Assembly: GCF_012516315.1 (NCBI RefSeq)
Contig: NZ_CP051185.1
Location: 5,213,363 to 5,277,362 of the forward strand
DNA: 64,000 bases
DNA from: Limnospira fusiformis SAG 85.79
GTDB lineage: Bacteria > Cyanobacteriota > Cyanobacteriia > Cyanobacteriales > Microcoleaceae
Reading direction: 5' to 3'
Every line of letters starts with the position of its first letter. Position 1 is the stretch's first letter. Below, piece by piece: positions 54,379 to 62,664 of the stretch. The position numbers and the translations under genes are program-made. A model generated the notes under the pieces. It saw only the letters and a program-made list of their open reading frames with translations. It did no database searches and had not been told where the DNA came from.

Positions 54379-55968
54379 ATGCTAACAGTACAGATTTCAA
54401 CGCCACCAGAGTTCAGCCAGACCTGGCTACTGGAAACCAGTTATGGAACTGGTGGCAATGCCCTCACCACCGGCCTTGATGGGTCTATTTATATAACAGG
54501 TTCTACTAGAGAGGACCTGAATGGAGAAATCAATCAGAGTGGTACTGATAGCTTCATTGTCAAATATGAACCCGATGGGACTCTGGTATGGACAAGACTG
54601 TTGGGAGGTAATTATTCTAACTCTTATGGCAATGCCCTCACCACCGGCCTTGATGGGTCTATTTATATGGCGGGTTGGACTCGGAGTGACCAGATTGTAG
54701 AAATTCCTCGACAGCCATACGAAATTCCCAGTAATGAAAACGATGTATTTCTCGCCCGGTATGAACCCGATGGCAGCCAGGTATGGACAACCCGGTTAGC
54801 AAGCAATAGGTCGGAAATAGCCCATGCCCTCACCACCGGCCTTGATGGGTCCATTTATGTAGCTGGCTTTACTAGGGGCGACCTAGGTGGGGAAATAAAT
54901 AATGGTGGCACGGATGCCTTTATCAGCAAATACGAACCCGATGGGACTCTGACATGGACAAGGCTGTTAGGAACCAGTAATTGGGATGGTGCCAGAGCCC
55001 TCACCACTGGCTTTGATGGGTCTATTTATATGGCGGGTGAGACTTGGGGCGACCTGAATGGGGAAATTAATCAGAGTGGTGCTGATGGCTTTATTGCCAA
55101 ATACGAACCTGATGGGACTCTGGTATGGACGAGACTGTTGGGAAGCAATGGTTGGGGGGCAGCCCATGCCTTGACCACCGGAATTGATGGGTTTATTTAT
55201 GTCGCTGGTCTAACCGAGGGCGACATCAACGAGGAAATTTTTAGTCGTGGCGGAAATGCCTTAATCAGCAAATACGAACCGGAGGATGGGGCTCTGGTAT
55301 GGACAACACAGTTGGGAACCCCTAATGCTGACCAAGCCAATGCCCTCACCACCGGCCTTGATGGGTCTATTTATATGGCGGGTTGGACTCAAGGCAACCT
55401 GGCTGAGGAAATGAATCGTGGTTACTCCGATGGGTTTATCGCCAAATACGAAACTGATGGCGCTTTGGCGTGGACAAGGCTGTTAGCCAGCAATGACCGG
55501 GACACAGTTAATGACCTCACCACGGGAATTGATGGGTCTATTTATATGGCCGGAAATGCCTTTGTTAGGGTGATAGTCGATGGGACTGTAGCGGAACCTG
55601 TACCGCCGCCACCGGAATTTATCGACCCATTGTTACCTCTCAACGGTGATTATATTCCCATAGCGGGCGACTTTAATGGTTCGGGAATCACAGATATTCT
55701 CTGGTATGCTCCCGGTCCTGACCCGGATTTTATGTGGTACTTTCATGCAGATGGTAGTTATGGGAGTCGTTTGTTCATGATTAATGGTTATTATATTCCC
55801 ATAGCGGGCGACTTTAATGGTTCGGGAATCACAGATATTCTCTGGTATGCTCCCGGTCCTGACCCGGATTTTATGTGGTACTTTAATCAAGATGGTAACT
55901 ATGACGGTTTTCAGTTGACCGTTGATGGTCATTATGCTCCGGTTCCGGCAGATTTAGAAGTCTTCTAA
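54379..55968 (+). CDS. SBBP-repeat beta-propeller / FG-GAP-like surface protein
   Basis: 529 residues. About seven SBBP-type units of ~60 residues, each with NALTTGLDGSIYMAG and KYEPDGTLVWTRLLG, forming a propeller. A Pro-rich joint (PVPPPPEF) follows, then two 47-residue FG-GAP/VCBS-like units (DFNGSGITDILWYAPGPDPD); these last two are almost identical over 94 bp of DNA (55651 and 55792, 141-bp period), so they duplicated recently. No signal peptide at this start (ATG 54379), which lies inside a 15-bp direct repeat; the true N-terminus may have been lost to the tnpB fragment upstream. Confidence 0.75.
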   Translation: MLTVQISTPPEFSQTWLLETSYGTGGNALTTGLDGSIYITGSTREDLNGEINQSGTDSFIVKYEPDGTLVWTRLLGGNYSNSYGNALTTGLDGSIYMAGWTRSDQIVEIPRQPYEIPSNENDVFLARYEPDGSQVWTTRLASNRSEIAHALTTGLDGSIYVAGFTRGDLGGEINNGGTDAFISKYEPDGTLTWTRLLGTSNWDGARALTTGFDGSIYMAGETWGDLNGEINQSGADGFIAKYEPDGTLVWTRLLGSNGWGAAHALTTGIDGFIYVAGLTEGDINEEIFSRGGNALISKYEPEDGALVWTTQLGTPNADQANALTTGLDGSIYMAGWTQGNLAEEMNRGYSDGFIAKYETDGALAWTRLLASNDRDTVNDLTTGIDGSIYMAGNAFVRVIVDGTVAEPVPPPPEFIDPLLPLNGDYIPIAGDFNGSGITDILWYAPGPDPDFMWYFHADGSYGSRLFMINGYYIPIAGDFNGSGITDILWYAPGPDPDFMWYFNQDGNYDGFQLTVDGHYAPVPADLEVF

Positions 55969-56682
55969 GGGTTCCCGGTTCAGAATATCTCGATATTGTC
56001 GCCATGGGGGAAGATACTCGTCCATATAAGCCTGAAAACGGTGATTATGATAACGTTCTAAGAGATGTACTAACTCATGAACTACCACATATTCCAAGCA
56101 CTCTATGGGCTTTTTTGCGAGTTCTAAATTTAGCCAAATGCGGCGCTGAGTGATATTACAACTCCCCCATTTAGTCCGCATTTTCTTAATCCCCCAATCG
56201 GTCACATTTTCCCCGATAATGGGTTGCCATTTATTCAGCAATTGTGGTATAATATCATGGAATTTTTGCCGATACCATTCGGCTAAAACTTGGGCGCGAT
56301 TGTCCCGAGAAGTTCCGGGATTAACGAATAATTGCACTATCCGAGAATTGGGAATTTTAAGTTCATGTTTCCCTCGGCGTTCTATGAATTCTAAGCCGTA
56401 GCGTTTACCGAAGATATAATGAGTTTCGCCGGATACCATTTATCGCGGGGATTGACGGGGTTGGGCGGCGAATTTTGCCTGGTGTTTTTTAATCCAAGAT
56501 AGGCGGGAGATAATCGCCAGTCGGATATTATCATCAGTGAAGTGAAGCGGCGCAGCTACCCGCACCCGACCCTCTGGGGGATAGACTCCAATATGCAGAT
56601 TTTTAATCGATTTGCGAATCACTTGCACGGGAATTTGAGCAATGGTTATCTGGTAATCTGTGGGAGATTTACTGGTAGTCAT
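55954..56682 (-). pseudogene. YgjP/DUF45-type zinc metalloprotease with nonsense codon
   Basis: One frame of 242 codons interrupted only by TAA at 56440-56442. Product: N-terminal TDYQITIAQIPVQVIRKSIK, then RVRVAAPLHFTDDNIRLAII, stop, then SGETHYIFGKRYGLEFIE, WGIKKMRTKWGSCN and the zinc motif HELVHLLERYHNHRF. This is the YgjP-like/M48-type family that sits beside type I restriction genes. A TAA-ATG junction means an N-terminally cut version (161 residues, keeping HELVH) could be translated. Its start overlaps the hsdR tail by 14 bp. Confidence 0.82.
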
Positions 56683-56890
56683 GTTGCTGTTTAATTAACT
56701 CTAAAATGGTGTCAACGGGTAGGTCTACTTTAGCATCAACTAGGACGGCATTAAGGGCATTTTTTACCTCGATTTCTGGGAAACGGTTGCCAATCCAGTT
56801 GTCTTTTTTGGTGGTGATCACGACCTGATCAATCTTGAGGCCTAAGGCTTCATTTTTGCCTAGTGGCGTGACATTGCTAAAATAGGGTAT
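56669..56890 (-). pseudogene. hsdR (type I restriction R subunit) C-terminal remnant
   Basis: About 70 residues in frame, SNVTPLGKNEALGLKIDQVV, then NWIGNRFPEIEVKNALNAVL and LELIKQQHDYQ. The end TILELIKQQHDY matches the C-terminus of HsdR proteins. Upstream codons are replaced by group II intron sequence in the opposite orientation from 56894. The motor and nuclease domains and hsdM/hsdS are not in this window. Confidence 0.75.
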
Positions 56891-57041
56891 TGAGTGCGAG
56901 ACGTTCAGGCATGAAATAGGGTTGCAATACCCGAAATAACCGCCTGGTGAGGATTTCAACCCCTTGGTTGAATATAAGGAGCGAACTCCTGACCATCCTC
57001 ATAACTGTTTATATGTCCCGACGTTTAGTATAGAAATATAC

Positions 57042-57914
57042 GTGCGAAACGTTTAGGAGTGAAATAGGGCTGCGATGCCCGAAATAACCTCCTAATGGGA
57101 CTTTCACCCCTTGGTGGAATATAAGGAATTCATATTCCTGACCATCCCATAACTGTTTATATGTCCCGACGCTTGGAGAAATCTAAGCAAGGCAGGGGAC
57201 TCAAGGTCATAAACAAACTGAGAAATCAGGACGTTGAGAGTAACGGCGATAGCCACCCCCAATTTCAGGATTCACAACCCGTCAGATTGAAGCGGGGAAC
57301 GGAAGGTTCCGAGGTGTAACCCAACACCAGAAACGAGACCACTGCCAACCATCCATGATTAGGGAAACCGAATGTCCGGCTTGAACCATCGTCAATATAA
57401 AGTAGCGAAATAGGTTGACACGCTGCGTTCAAAAGAACAAGGGGAAAAGTGGGGGTTTGTATATACTACCCAGAAGCAACGAAAGTTGTGCACAGACCTT
57501 TAATGTACCCCGGTGGATAGGACAAATCTAAAGATGGAATGCCCGTATAAACGGAACGTTTAAACCCCTTTTAGGCTCTCGACAAGTACATCTTGTTGAG
57601 TAGTGAAAGTGTAATCGTATGCCTTTAAGGGGAAGGGATGTGACTGAAAGCCAAAGCCTAATTGTAATGGTTAGGATATGCCCACTAGTCACGGTGTAGA
57701 TATAGTTACTGCAATCAACAGGAGTTTAACGGCGAAAGCGAGTTTAAACACTACGATGTTGTATTTAGCTCCAAAAGTTGAAGTACAAAAGCAGGGGTTG
57801 GTAACTCTGTTCCCGTTGCCAAGGGGTATCTACATCAGGAGCCGTGTGATGCGAAAGTATCAAGCACGGTTTTGAATGGGAGTGGGGGAAGGCGACTTCC
57901 CTCTCGACCCCTAC
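57042..57914 (+). mobile_element. Inner, ORF-less group II intron (twintron partner)
   Basis: 873 bp. 5' GTGCGAAACG; domain I shares CCCGACG.TT with the host intron; domain IV is reduced to ~130 bp with only an RT start remnant (GCGAAAGCGAGTTTAAA); domain V is GAGCCGTG...CACGG; domain VI ends CGACCCCTAC. Removing it rejoins host sequence TAGAAATATAC to CAAAACAAGGCAGGG, matching the uninterrupted order in the inner intron itself. It has no maturase of its own. Confidence 0.75.
57839..57874 (+). ncRNA. Group II intron domain V
   Basis: GAGCCGTGTGATGCGAAAGT then ATCAAGCACGGTTTTG: 34-nt domain V with catalytic AGC triad (GAGCCG), GAAA tetraloop-like GCGAAAGT and the two-base bulge. This is the diagnostic element of a group II intron. 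Confidence 0.85.
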
Positions 57915-58491
57915 CAAAACAAGGCAGGGAACTCGGGGTCAAAACGCAAAATTGGAAATCTTAATGATTCCTTAACAATTGCGTCGAGAGTAACGGCGAT
58001 AGCCACCCCCAGTTTTGGGAATCACAACCCCAGGATTGAAGCGGGGAACGGAAGGCGTAAAGTAGAACCTACTGCCAGACGCGACCACTGCCAACCATCC
58101 ATGACTAAGGAAATCTGAATGCTCCGACTTGAACCATCGTAATTATTTAGTAGCGAAACAGGTTGATACGCTGCACTCAAAAGAGAAAGGGAAAAAGTAG
58201 GGTAATTCTATCATCACCTACACAGACCTTTAAAAGTACCCCGGTGGATAGGACAAGTCTAAAGATGGAATGCCCATATAAACGGAACGTTGTAACCCCT
58301 TTTAGGCTCTAACAATCTGGTCGAGAAAGTTAGTAGTGAAAGTGTAAGCGTAAGCCTATTAGGGGGTGAGATGTGACCAGAAGCTAATGCCCGACTGTAA
58401 TGGTAGGGATATGCTAACGGGTCACGGTTTGATTGTAAAGAATAGAGTCTAGTAGGAGTTACTATGACGAAAGCGAGTTTAAAGAAAGGTT

Positions 58492-59295
58492 TTGAGAAAT
58501 CGAAGCCAATCAAGACGTGCGTTTGTATGGAAACAAATTCCCTGGGCGAAAGTTCAGAGAAAAGTTTTCAAGCTCCAAAAGAGGATATTTCAAGCAGCTA
58601 AATCGGGACAAGACGCAAAGGCACGAAGGTTGCAACGTCTACTGGTGAAGTCATATTATGCCCGACTCTTAGCAGTGCGGCGAGTGACCCAAGATAATCA
58701 AGGCAAGAAAACAGCCGGTGTCGATGGAATGAGAGCAATCTCTCCAAGGCAAAGGTTTGAACTTGTTGAGAACATTAAAGGAAACCTCAAAGCAAAACCA
58801 CTGCGACGAGTGTGGATTCCAAAACCCGGTAGGGATGAAAAACGCCCCCTGGGAATACCCACAATCCAAGATAGAGCGAGGCAAGCCTTGGTTAAATCGG
58901 CTCTCGAACCTGAATGGGAATCGAGATTTGAAGGCACTAGTTATGGGTTTAGACCGGGTAGGTCTGCCCAAGATGCAATAGCACGAATTTTTCAGAGTAT
59001 TAACAAAGATGAATACTATGTGTTAGACGCGGATATAACGAAGTGTTTTGACCGAATAAACCATGATTATCTACTGTCAAAAATTAATTGTCCAAGCAGC
59101 CTGAAGAGAGACCTGAAACAATGGCTCAAAGCGGGTGTGCTAGATAACGGCGTATTCGAGGATACAGAAGCAGGGACACCCCAAGGAGGGGTAATAAGTC
59201 CACTCCTAGCCAACATCGCACTGGATGGTATGGAAAGGCTAGTTAAAGAAATGTATCCGAATAAAGGAACAACCACCCAGGTCAACCTAATAAGA
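58492..59295 (+). pseudogene. Group II intron reverse transcriptase/maturase, truncated at YADD
   Basis: N-terminal half of an intron RT: AVRRVTQDNQGKKTAGVDGM (RT0/1), WIPKPGRDEKRPLGIPTIQD (RT2), FEGTSYGFRPGRSAQDAI, VLDADITKCFDRINHDYLL (RT3) and GTPQGGVISPLLANIALDG (RT4). The frame reaches NLIRY, then runs into IS630 end sequence; the expected YADD active site begins at that Tyr, so catalysis is lost. A TTG start is used here; an ATG at 58464 opens another frame, so a frameshift in the first codons is also possible. Confidence 0.85.
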
Positions 59296-60257
59296 TATAG
59301 CACAAGACAGAACACTTAGGACGTATAATGGAGAGGACGAGATGACTAAGAAGACCCAAAATGCCAGCCCCCTATAGTTACGACCTCAGACAAAAAGTTA
59401 TTGATGCCATTGAACTAGACGGTATGCCCAAAACAGAAGCCAGTCAAGTTTTCCATGTCAGCAGGAACACCATTAATCTCTGGCTGCAAAGAAAAGCACA
59501 GACCGGAGACTTCCTCCCTAAACCTCATCACCGACCTGGCAATAACCACAAAATTACTGACTGGGAAAAATTCAAGGCTTTTGCCCAAGAGCATGGCGAC
59601 AAAACAGCAGCTCAAATGGCTGAACTTTGGGATGACGACATCTCTCCTCGCACCATATCCAGAGCCTTGAAGAAAATTGGCTTCACCAGAAAAAAAACTT
59701 ACGGCTACCAAGAACGTGATGAGTAACAGCGAGAGGAGTTTATGGCTCAGATTGAACAGATGGAGCCGGAAGAAGTGGTCTACCTCGATGAAGCCGGCAT
59801 GAATAGTCAGGACTCGGATTACCCTTATGGTTACTGCGAGGAAGGAAAACGCTTCCATGCACTCAAATCAGGGAAGAGGCAGGGCAGGGTAAGTATGATA
59901 GCCGCATGGTGTCATCAACAACTCTTAGCTCCCTTTAGCTTTGAGGGTTGTTGTAATCGGACAGTGTTTGAGTTGTGGTTGGAGTTCATCTTAATTCCAA
60001 CATTGAAGCCAGGTCAGACTCTAGTATTGGACAATGCAACGTTTCATAAAGGGGGACGGATTGCTGAACTGGTGGAGGCAGCTCAATGCCGTTTACTCTA
60101 TCTTCCGCCTTATTCGCCAGACCTCAACAAGATAGAGAAATGTTGGTCGTGGCTGAAAGCCCGTATTCGCCACTGCACGTGAGCAGTTTGATTCTCTCGA
60201 TGATGCCATGGATTCCGTTCTCAAAGCTGCGTCCTAACTACCTTGACTAATGCTATA
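59296..60257 (+). mobile_element. IS630-family element, copy 1
   Basis: 962 bp bounded by TATAGCA...GACAGAACACTTAGGACG (left) and an inverted right end CGTCCTAACTACC..GACTAATGCTATA; TA at both ends fits IS630/Tc1 target use. Inserted in the TAT codon of the intron RT. An inverted sister copy lies at 61627-62587, so the pair could invert or delete the 1.4 kb between. Confidence 0.85.
59361..60237 (+). pseudogene. IS630 transposase copy 1, broken by stop and frameshift
   Basis: N-terminal helix-turn-helix (MPAPYSYDLRQKVIDAIELD; SQVFHVSRNTINLWLQRKAQ), then a DDE domain: VYLDEAGMN, LVLDNATFHKGG, YSPDLNKIEKCWSWLK. Compared with copy 2, codon CAA has become TAA at 59724-59726, and one extra base near 60178 shifts the last ~20 codons. 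The catalytic Asp/Asp/Glu are all encoded. Confidence 0.85.
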
Positions 60258-60271
60258 ATTAAATAACCTTG

Positions 60272-60340
60272 TAGGGTGCGTCAGACCAGGCGACACCGAT
60301 AAGAACCGGAGAACTGATAAACTGACGCACCAGGTATCTA
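60272..60340. repeat. 69-bp palindromic MITE, copy 1
   Basis: TAGGGTGCGTCAGACCAGG to CTGACGCACCAGGTATCTA. Ends GTGCGTCAG/CTGACGCAC are inverted; TA at both tips. Identical over its core to the copy at 62586-62654 in reverse orientation. A TA-flanked, non-coding unit directly abutting the next IS630 element; probably mobilised by an IS630/Tc1-type transposase. Confidence 0.75.
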
Positions 60341-60342
60341 AT

Positions 60343-61377
60343 TACAGCCTTTCTCTCAATCATTAAGCACATTAACAACACTTGGTAAACCAGTTATTCA
60401 AACACTGTAAATCCACAAGGCTTACCGCCACTTCTACCAATCTCACTAATAATTCCATGGTCTCCGTCCTGAACTTGCACACTACACTTTTGAGCTGTGA
60501 CCACATCATCTCTATCGGGTTAAACTCAGGGGAATACACCGGCAGATATTCTACCCTGGCTCCTACTGACTCTATCATTTCTTTGACTTCTTCTCGATGA
60601 TGAGAATTTCAGTTATCCATTACCACTACATCTCCTTTTTTTAATTTTGGCAATAAATCTAACTTGATGAATTGGAGAAAATCCTCTTTTTTCATTGACC
60701 CTTCTAATGTTTGAGTCGCTACCACTCCGGAGAGCTTAATTGCACCAATTATTGTCATTTTTTGACCTCGATAGGATTTCCGCAGTTCATAGACTTTTTT
60801 CCCTTTCGTAGCTCTGGCTAACGGTCTGCTCATCCCTACCCATAACCCACTTTCATCAATAAACACAAGCTTTTCAGGAGCCACATCTCTAATTATTTAC
60901 CAATAATCTACTCGCGCTTTCTGTACTTCTTCTGTTACTACTTTTTCGCTCCTGTATGTTTTTTTTGAGACTTATATCGTGCTGCTTTAAAAATCTATCT
61001 ATCATGGTCGTACTGACATTTATGCCCAGCTTGTCTCTGAGCTTATCACTATATTGCCATAAGGTCAGGTCGGGGTGGGCTTCTACAATATCTATCACGG
61101 CTTCCTCATGCTTAGATAAAATGCTTTTCTTTTTAGTGCCACACTTACGAGGAGATAAGTCTCCCGTTAATCGATACTGTTTGACCAGTCGCCTTACCGT
61201 GTCTGGACTCACCAAAAAGCGTTTCGCTACTTTTCGGATAGAAGTGTCTCCTTTTTCATAGGCTTCTACTATCTTTTTCCGAAAATCTAAAGAGTAACGG
61301 CTCATGGTAGTTGGTTGTGATCACTTATACAATAGCCATACATTATACCGTACTTTGTGTTTTGTGTAAAGGCTGTA
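60343..61377 (-). mobile_element. Second IS630-type element (different subgroup)
   Basis: 1,035 bp; terminal inverted repeat TACAGCCTTT..  at 60343 and its complement ending AAAGGCTGTA at 61377, with flanking TA. Its transposase is only distantly like copies 1 and 2. It sits directly beside MITE copy 1 (flank TATCTAAT). Confidence 0.8.
60372..61305 (-). pseudogene. IS630-type transposase with frameshift and stop
   Basis: Start ATG 61305: MSRYSLDFRKKIVEAYEKGD (HTH), RKVAKRFLVSPDTVRRLVKQ, ending in frame at 60889. The DDE part continues in another frame from 60884 (KLVFIDESGLWVG; KKGDVVVMDN) after one lost base, then a TGA stop near 60606, then YLPVYSPEFNPIEMMWSQLK. All three catalytic acidic residues are encoded. 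Two lesions mean it is inactive. Confidence 0.8.
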
Positions 61378-61416
61378 AATAACCTTGTAGTGGCATGACA
61401 CGCTTAAAATAGTGCA

Positions 61417-61626
61417 TTAGTTTGAGGAGGACGAGACCTCCTCAAACCTTGGGTAAAGATGACGCAGAGTCACTCGTGCATCTTCGGTCGTAAATTGCCA
61501 ACTCACTTGGGCTCGCTTCTCATTACGCTCTTGCTGCCACGCCACTACTTCGCGTTCGAGCTTCTCGGCACTTTCTAAACGTCGCTTCAAACACTGTTGG
61601 CTCAACACCGATAACTCAGTCTCAGC
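61417..61626 (-). pseudogene. C-terminal remnant of another IS630 transposase
   Basis: Reads AETELSVLSQQCLKRRLESA, then EKLEREVVAWQQERNEKRAQ and VSWQFTTEDARVTLRHLYPR. The FTTEDAR..LxHLYP end is the hallmark C-terminus of a third IS630 subgroup. Its 5' part is replaced by IS630 copy 2, which inserted at a TA. Confidence 0.7.
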
Positions 61627-62587
61627 TATAGCATTAGTCAAGGTGGTTAGGACGCAGTTTTGAGAACGGAATCCATGGCATCATGGAGAGAATCAAACTG
61701 CTCAATACAATGGCGAATGCGGGCTTTCAACCACGACCAACATTTCTCTATCTTGTTGAGGTCTGGCGAATAAGGTGGTAGATAGAGCAAACGGCATTGA
61801 GCCGCCTCCACTAGCTCAGGAATCCGTCCCCCTTTATGAAACGTTGCATTGTCTAGCACTAGAGTCTGACCTGGCTTCAGTGTTGGAATTAAGATGAACT
61901 CCAACCACAACTCAAACACTGTCCGATTACAACAACCCTCAAAGCTAAAGGGGGCTAAGAGTTGTTGATGACACCATGGGGCCATATAGCTCACCCTGCC
62001 CTGCCTCTTCCCTGATTTGAGGGCATGGAAGCGTTTTCCTTCCTCGCAGTAACCATAAGGGTAATCCGAGTCCTGACTATTCATGCCGGCTTCATCGAGG
62101 TAGACCACTTCTTGTGGCTCCATCTGTTCAATCTGAGCCATAAACTCCTCTCGCTGTTGCTCATCACGTTCTTGGTAGCCGTAAGTTTTTTTTCTGGTGA
62201 AGCCAATTTTCTTCAAGGCTCTGGATATGGTGCGAGGAGAGATGTCGTCATCCCAAAGTTCAGCCATTTGAGCGGAGGTTTGATCGCCATGCTCTTGGGC
62301 AAAAGCCTTGAATTTTTGCCAGTCGGTAATTTTGTGGTTATTGCCAGGTCGGTGATGAGGTTTAGGGAGGAAGTCTCCGGTCTGTGCTTTTCTTTGCAGC
62401 CAGAGATTAATGGTGTTCCTGCTGACATGGAAAACTTGACTGGCTTATGTTTTGGGCATACCGTCTAGTTCAATGGCATCAATAACTTTTTGTCTGAGGT
62501 CATAACTATAGGGGGCTGGCATTTTTGGTCTTCTTAGTCATCTCGTCCTCTCCATTATACGTCCTAAGTGTTCTGTCTTATGCTATA
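61627..62587 (-). mobile_element. IS630-family element, copy 2 (inverted relative to copy 1)
   Basis: 961 bp, same ends as copy 1 (TATAGCATTAGTC.. at 61627; GACAGAACACTTAGG.. complement ending 62587). Inserted in the remnant at 61417-61626 on one side and touching MITE copy 2 on the other. The two copies form a large inverted repeat 59.3-62.6 kb. Confidence 0.85.
61647..62522 (-). pseudogene. IS630 transposase copy 2, broken by an early stop
   Basis: Same protein as copy 1, but with full-length 3' part (ends RIRHCIEQFDSLHDAMDSVL, KTAS). Codon GAA of copy 1 (KTEASQVF) is TAA here at 62455-62457, so only an N-terminally cut protein from 62267 (206 residues, keeping the DDE domain) could be made. 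Copy 1 and copy 2 carry different lesions. Confidence 0.85.
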
Positions 62588-62654
62588 GATACCTGGTGCG
62601 TCAGTTTATCAGTTCTCCGGTTCTTATCGGTGTCGCCTGGTCTGACGCACCCTA
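62586..62654. repeat. 69-bp palindromic MITE, copy 2 (inverted)
   Basis: Reverse complement of the copy at 60272-60340 with the same 69-bp length and TA tips. Adjacent to IS630 copy 2, one side of the TA shared. Confidence 0.75.
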
Positions 62655-62664
62655 CTATATATTA

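Larger units (their letters stand above)
56894..59296 (+). mobile_element. Outer group II intron, truncated, hosting a second intron
   Basis: 5' end GTGCGAG at 56894; domain I to about 57041, then interrupted by a second intron, continuing from 57915 (CAAAACAAGGCAGGGA) through domains I-III to the reverse-transcriptase ORF in domain IV (58464/58492 on). The two introns are alignable over about 600 bp. IS630 insertion at 59296 removes the rest of the RT and domains V/VI, so the outer intron cannot splice. It lies antisense to the hsdR remnant. Confidence 0.75.

Noticed and set aside
56894..57914. Considered as a tRNA- or rRNA-containing stretch because of dense structure
   Set aside because: The domain V and GUGYG ends identify group II introns; no anticodon arm or rRNA signature is seen. 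No tRNA or rRNA gene was found in the window.
57678..58118. Two plus-strand frames of 65 and 80 codons within the nested introns
   Set aside because: They fall inside catalytic intron RNA (around domains IV-VI and domain I); sequence is explained by the ribozyme.
58259..58513. Minus-strand frame upstream of the intron RT
   Set aside because: Lies in conserved intron RNA domains on the opposite strand; no family.
59415..59858. Antisense 147-codon frames in both IS630 copies
   Set aside because: Shadow of the transposase gene; seen equally in the sister copy because the DNA is the same.
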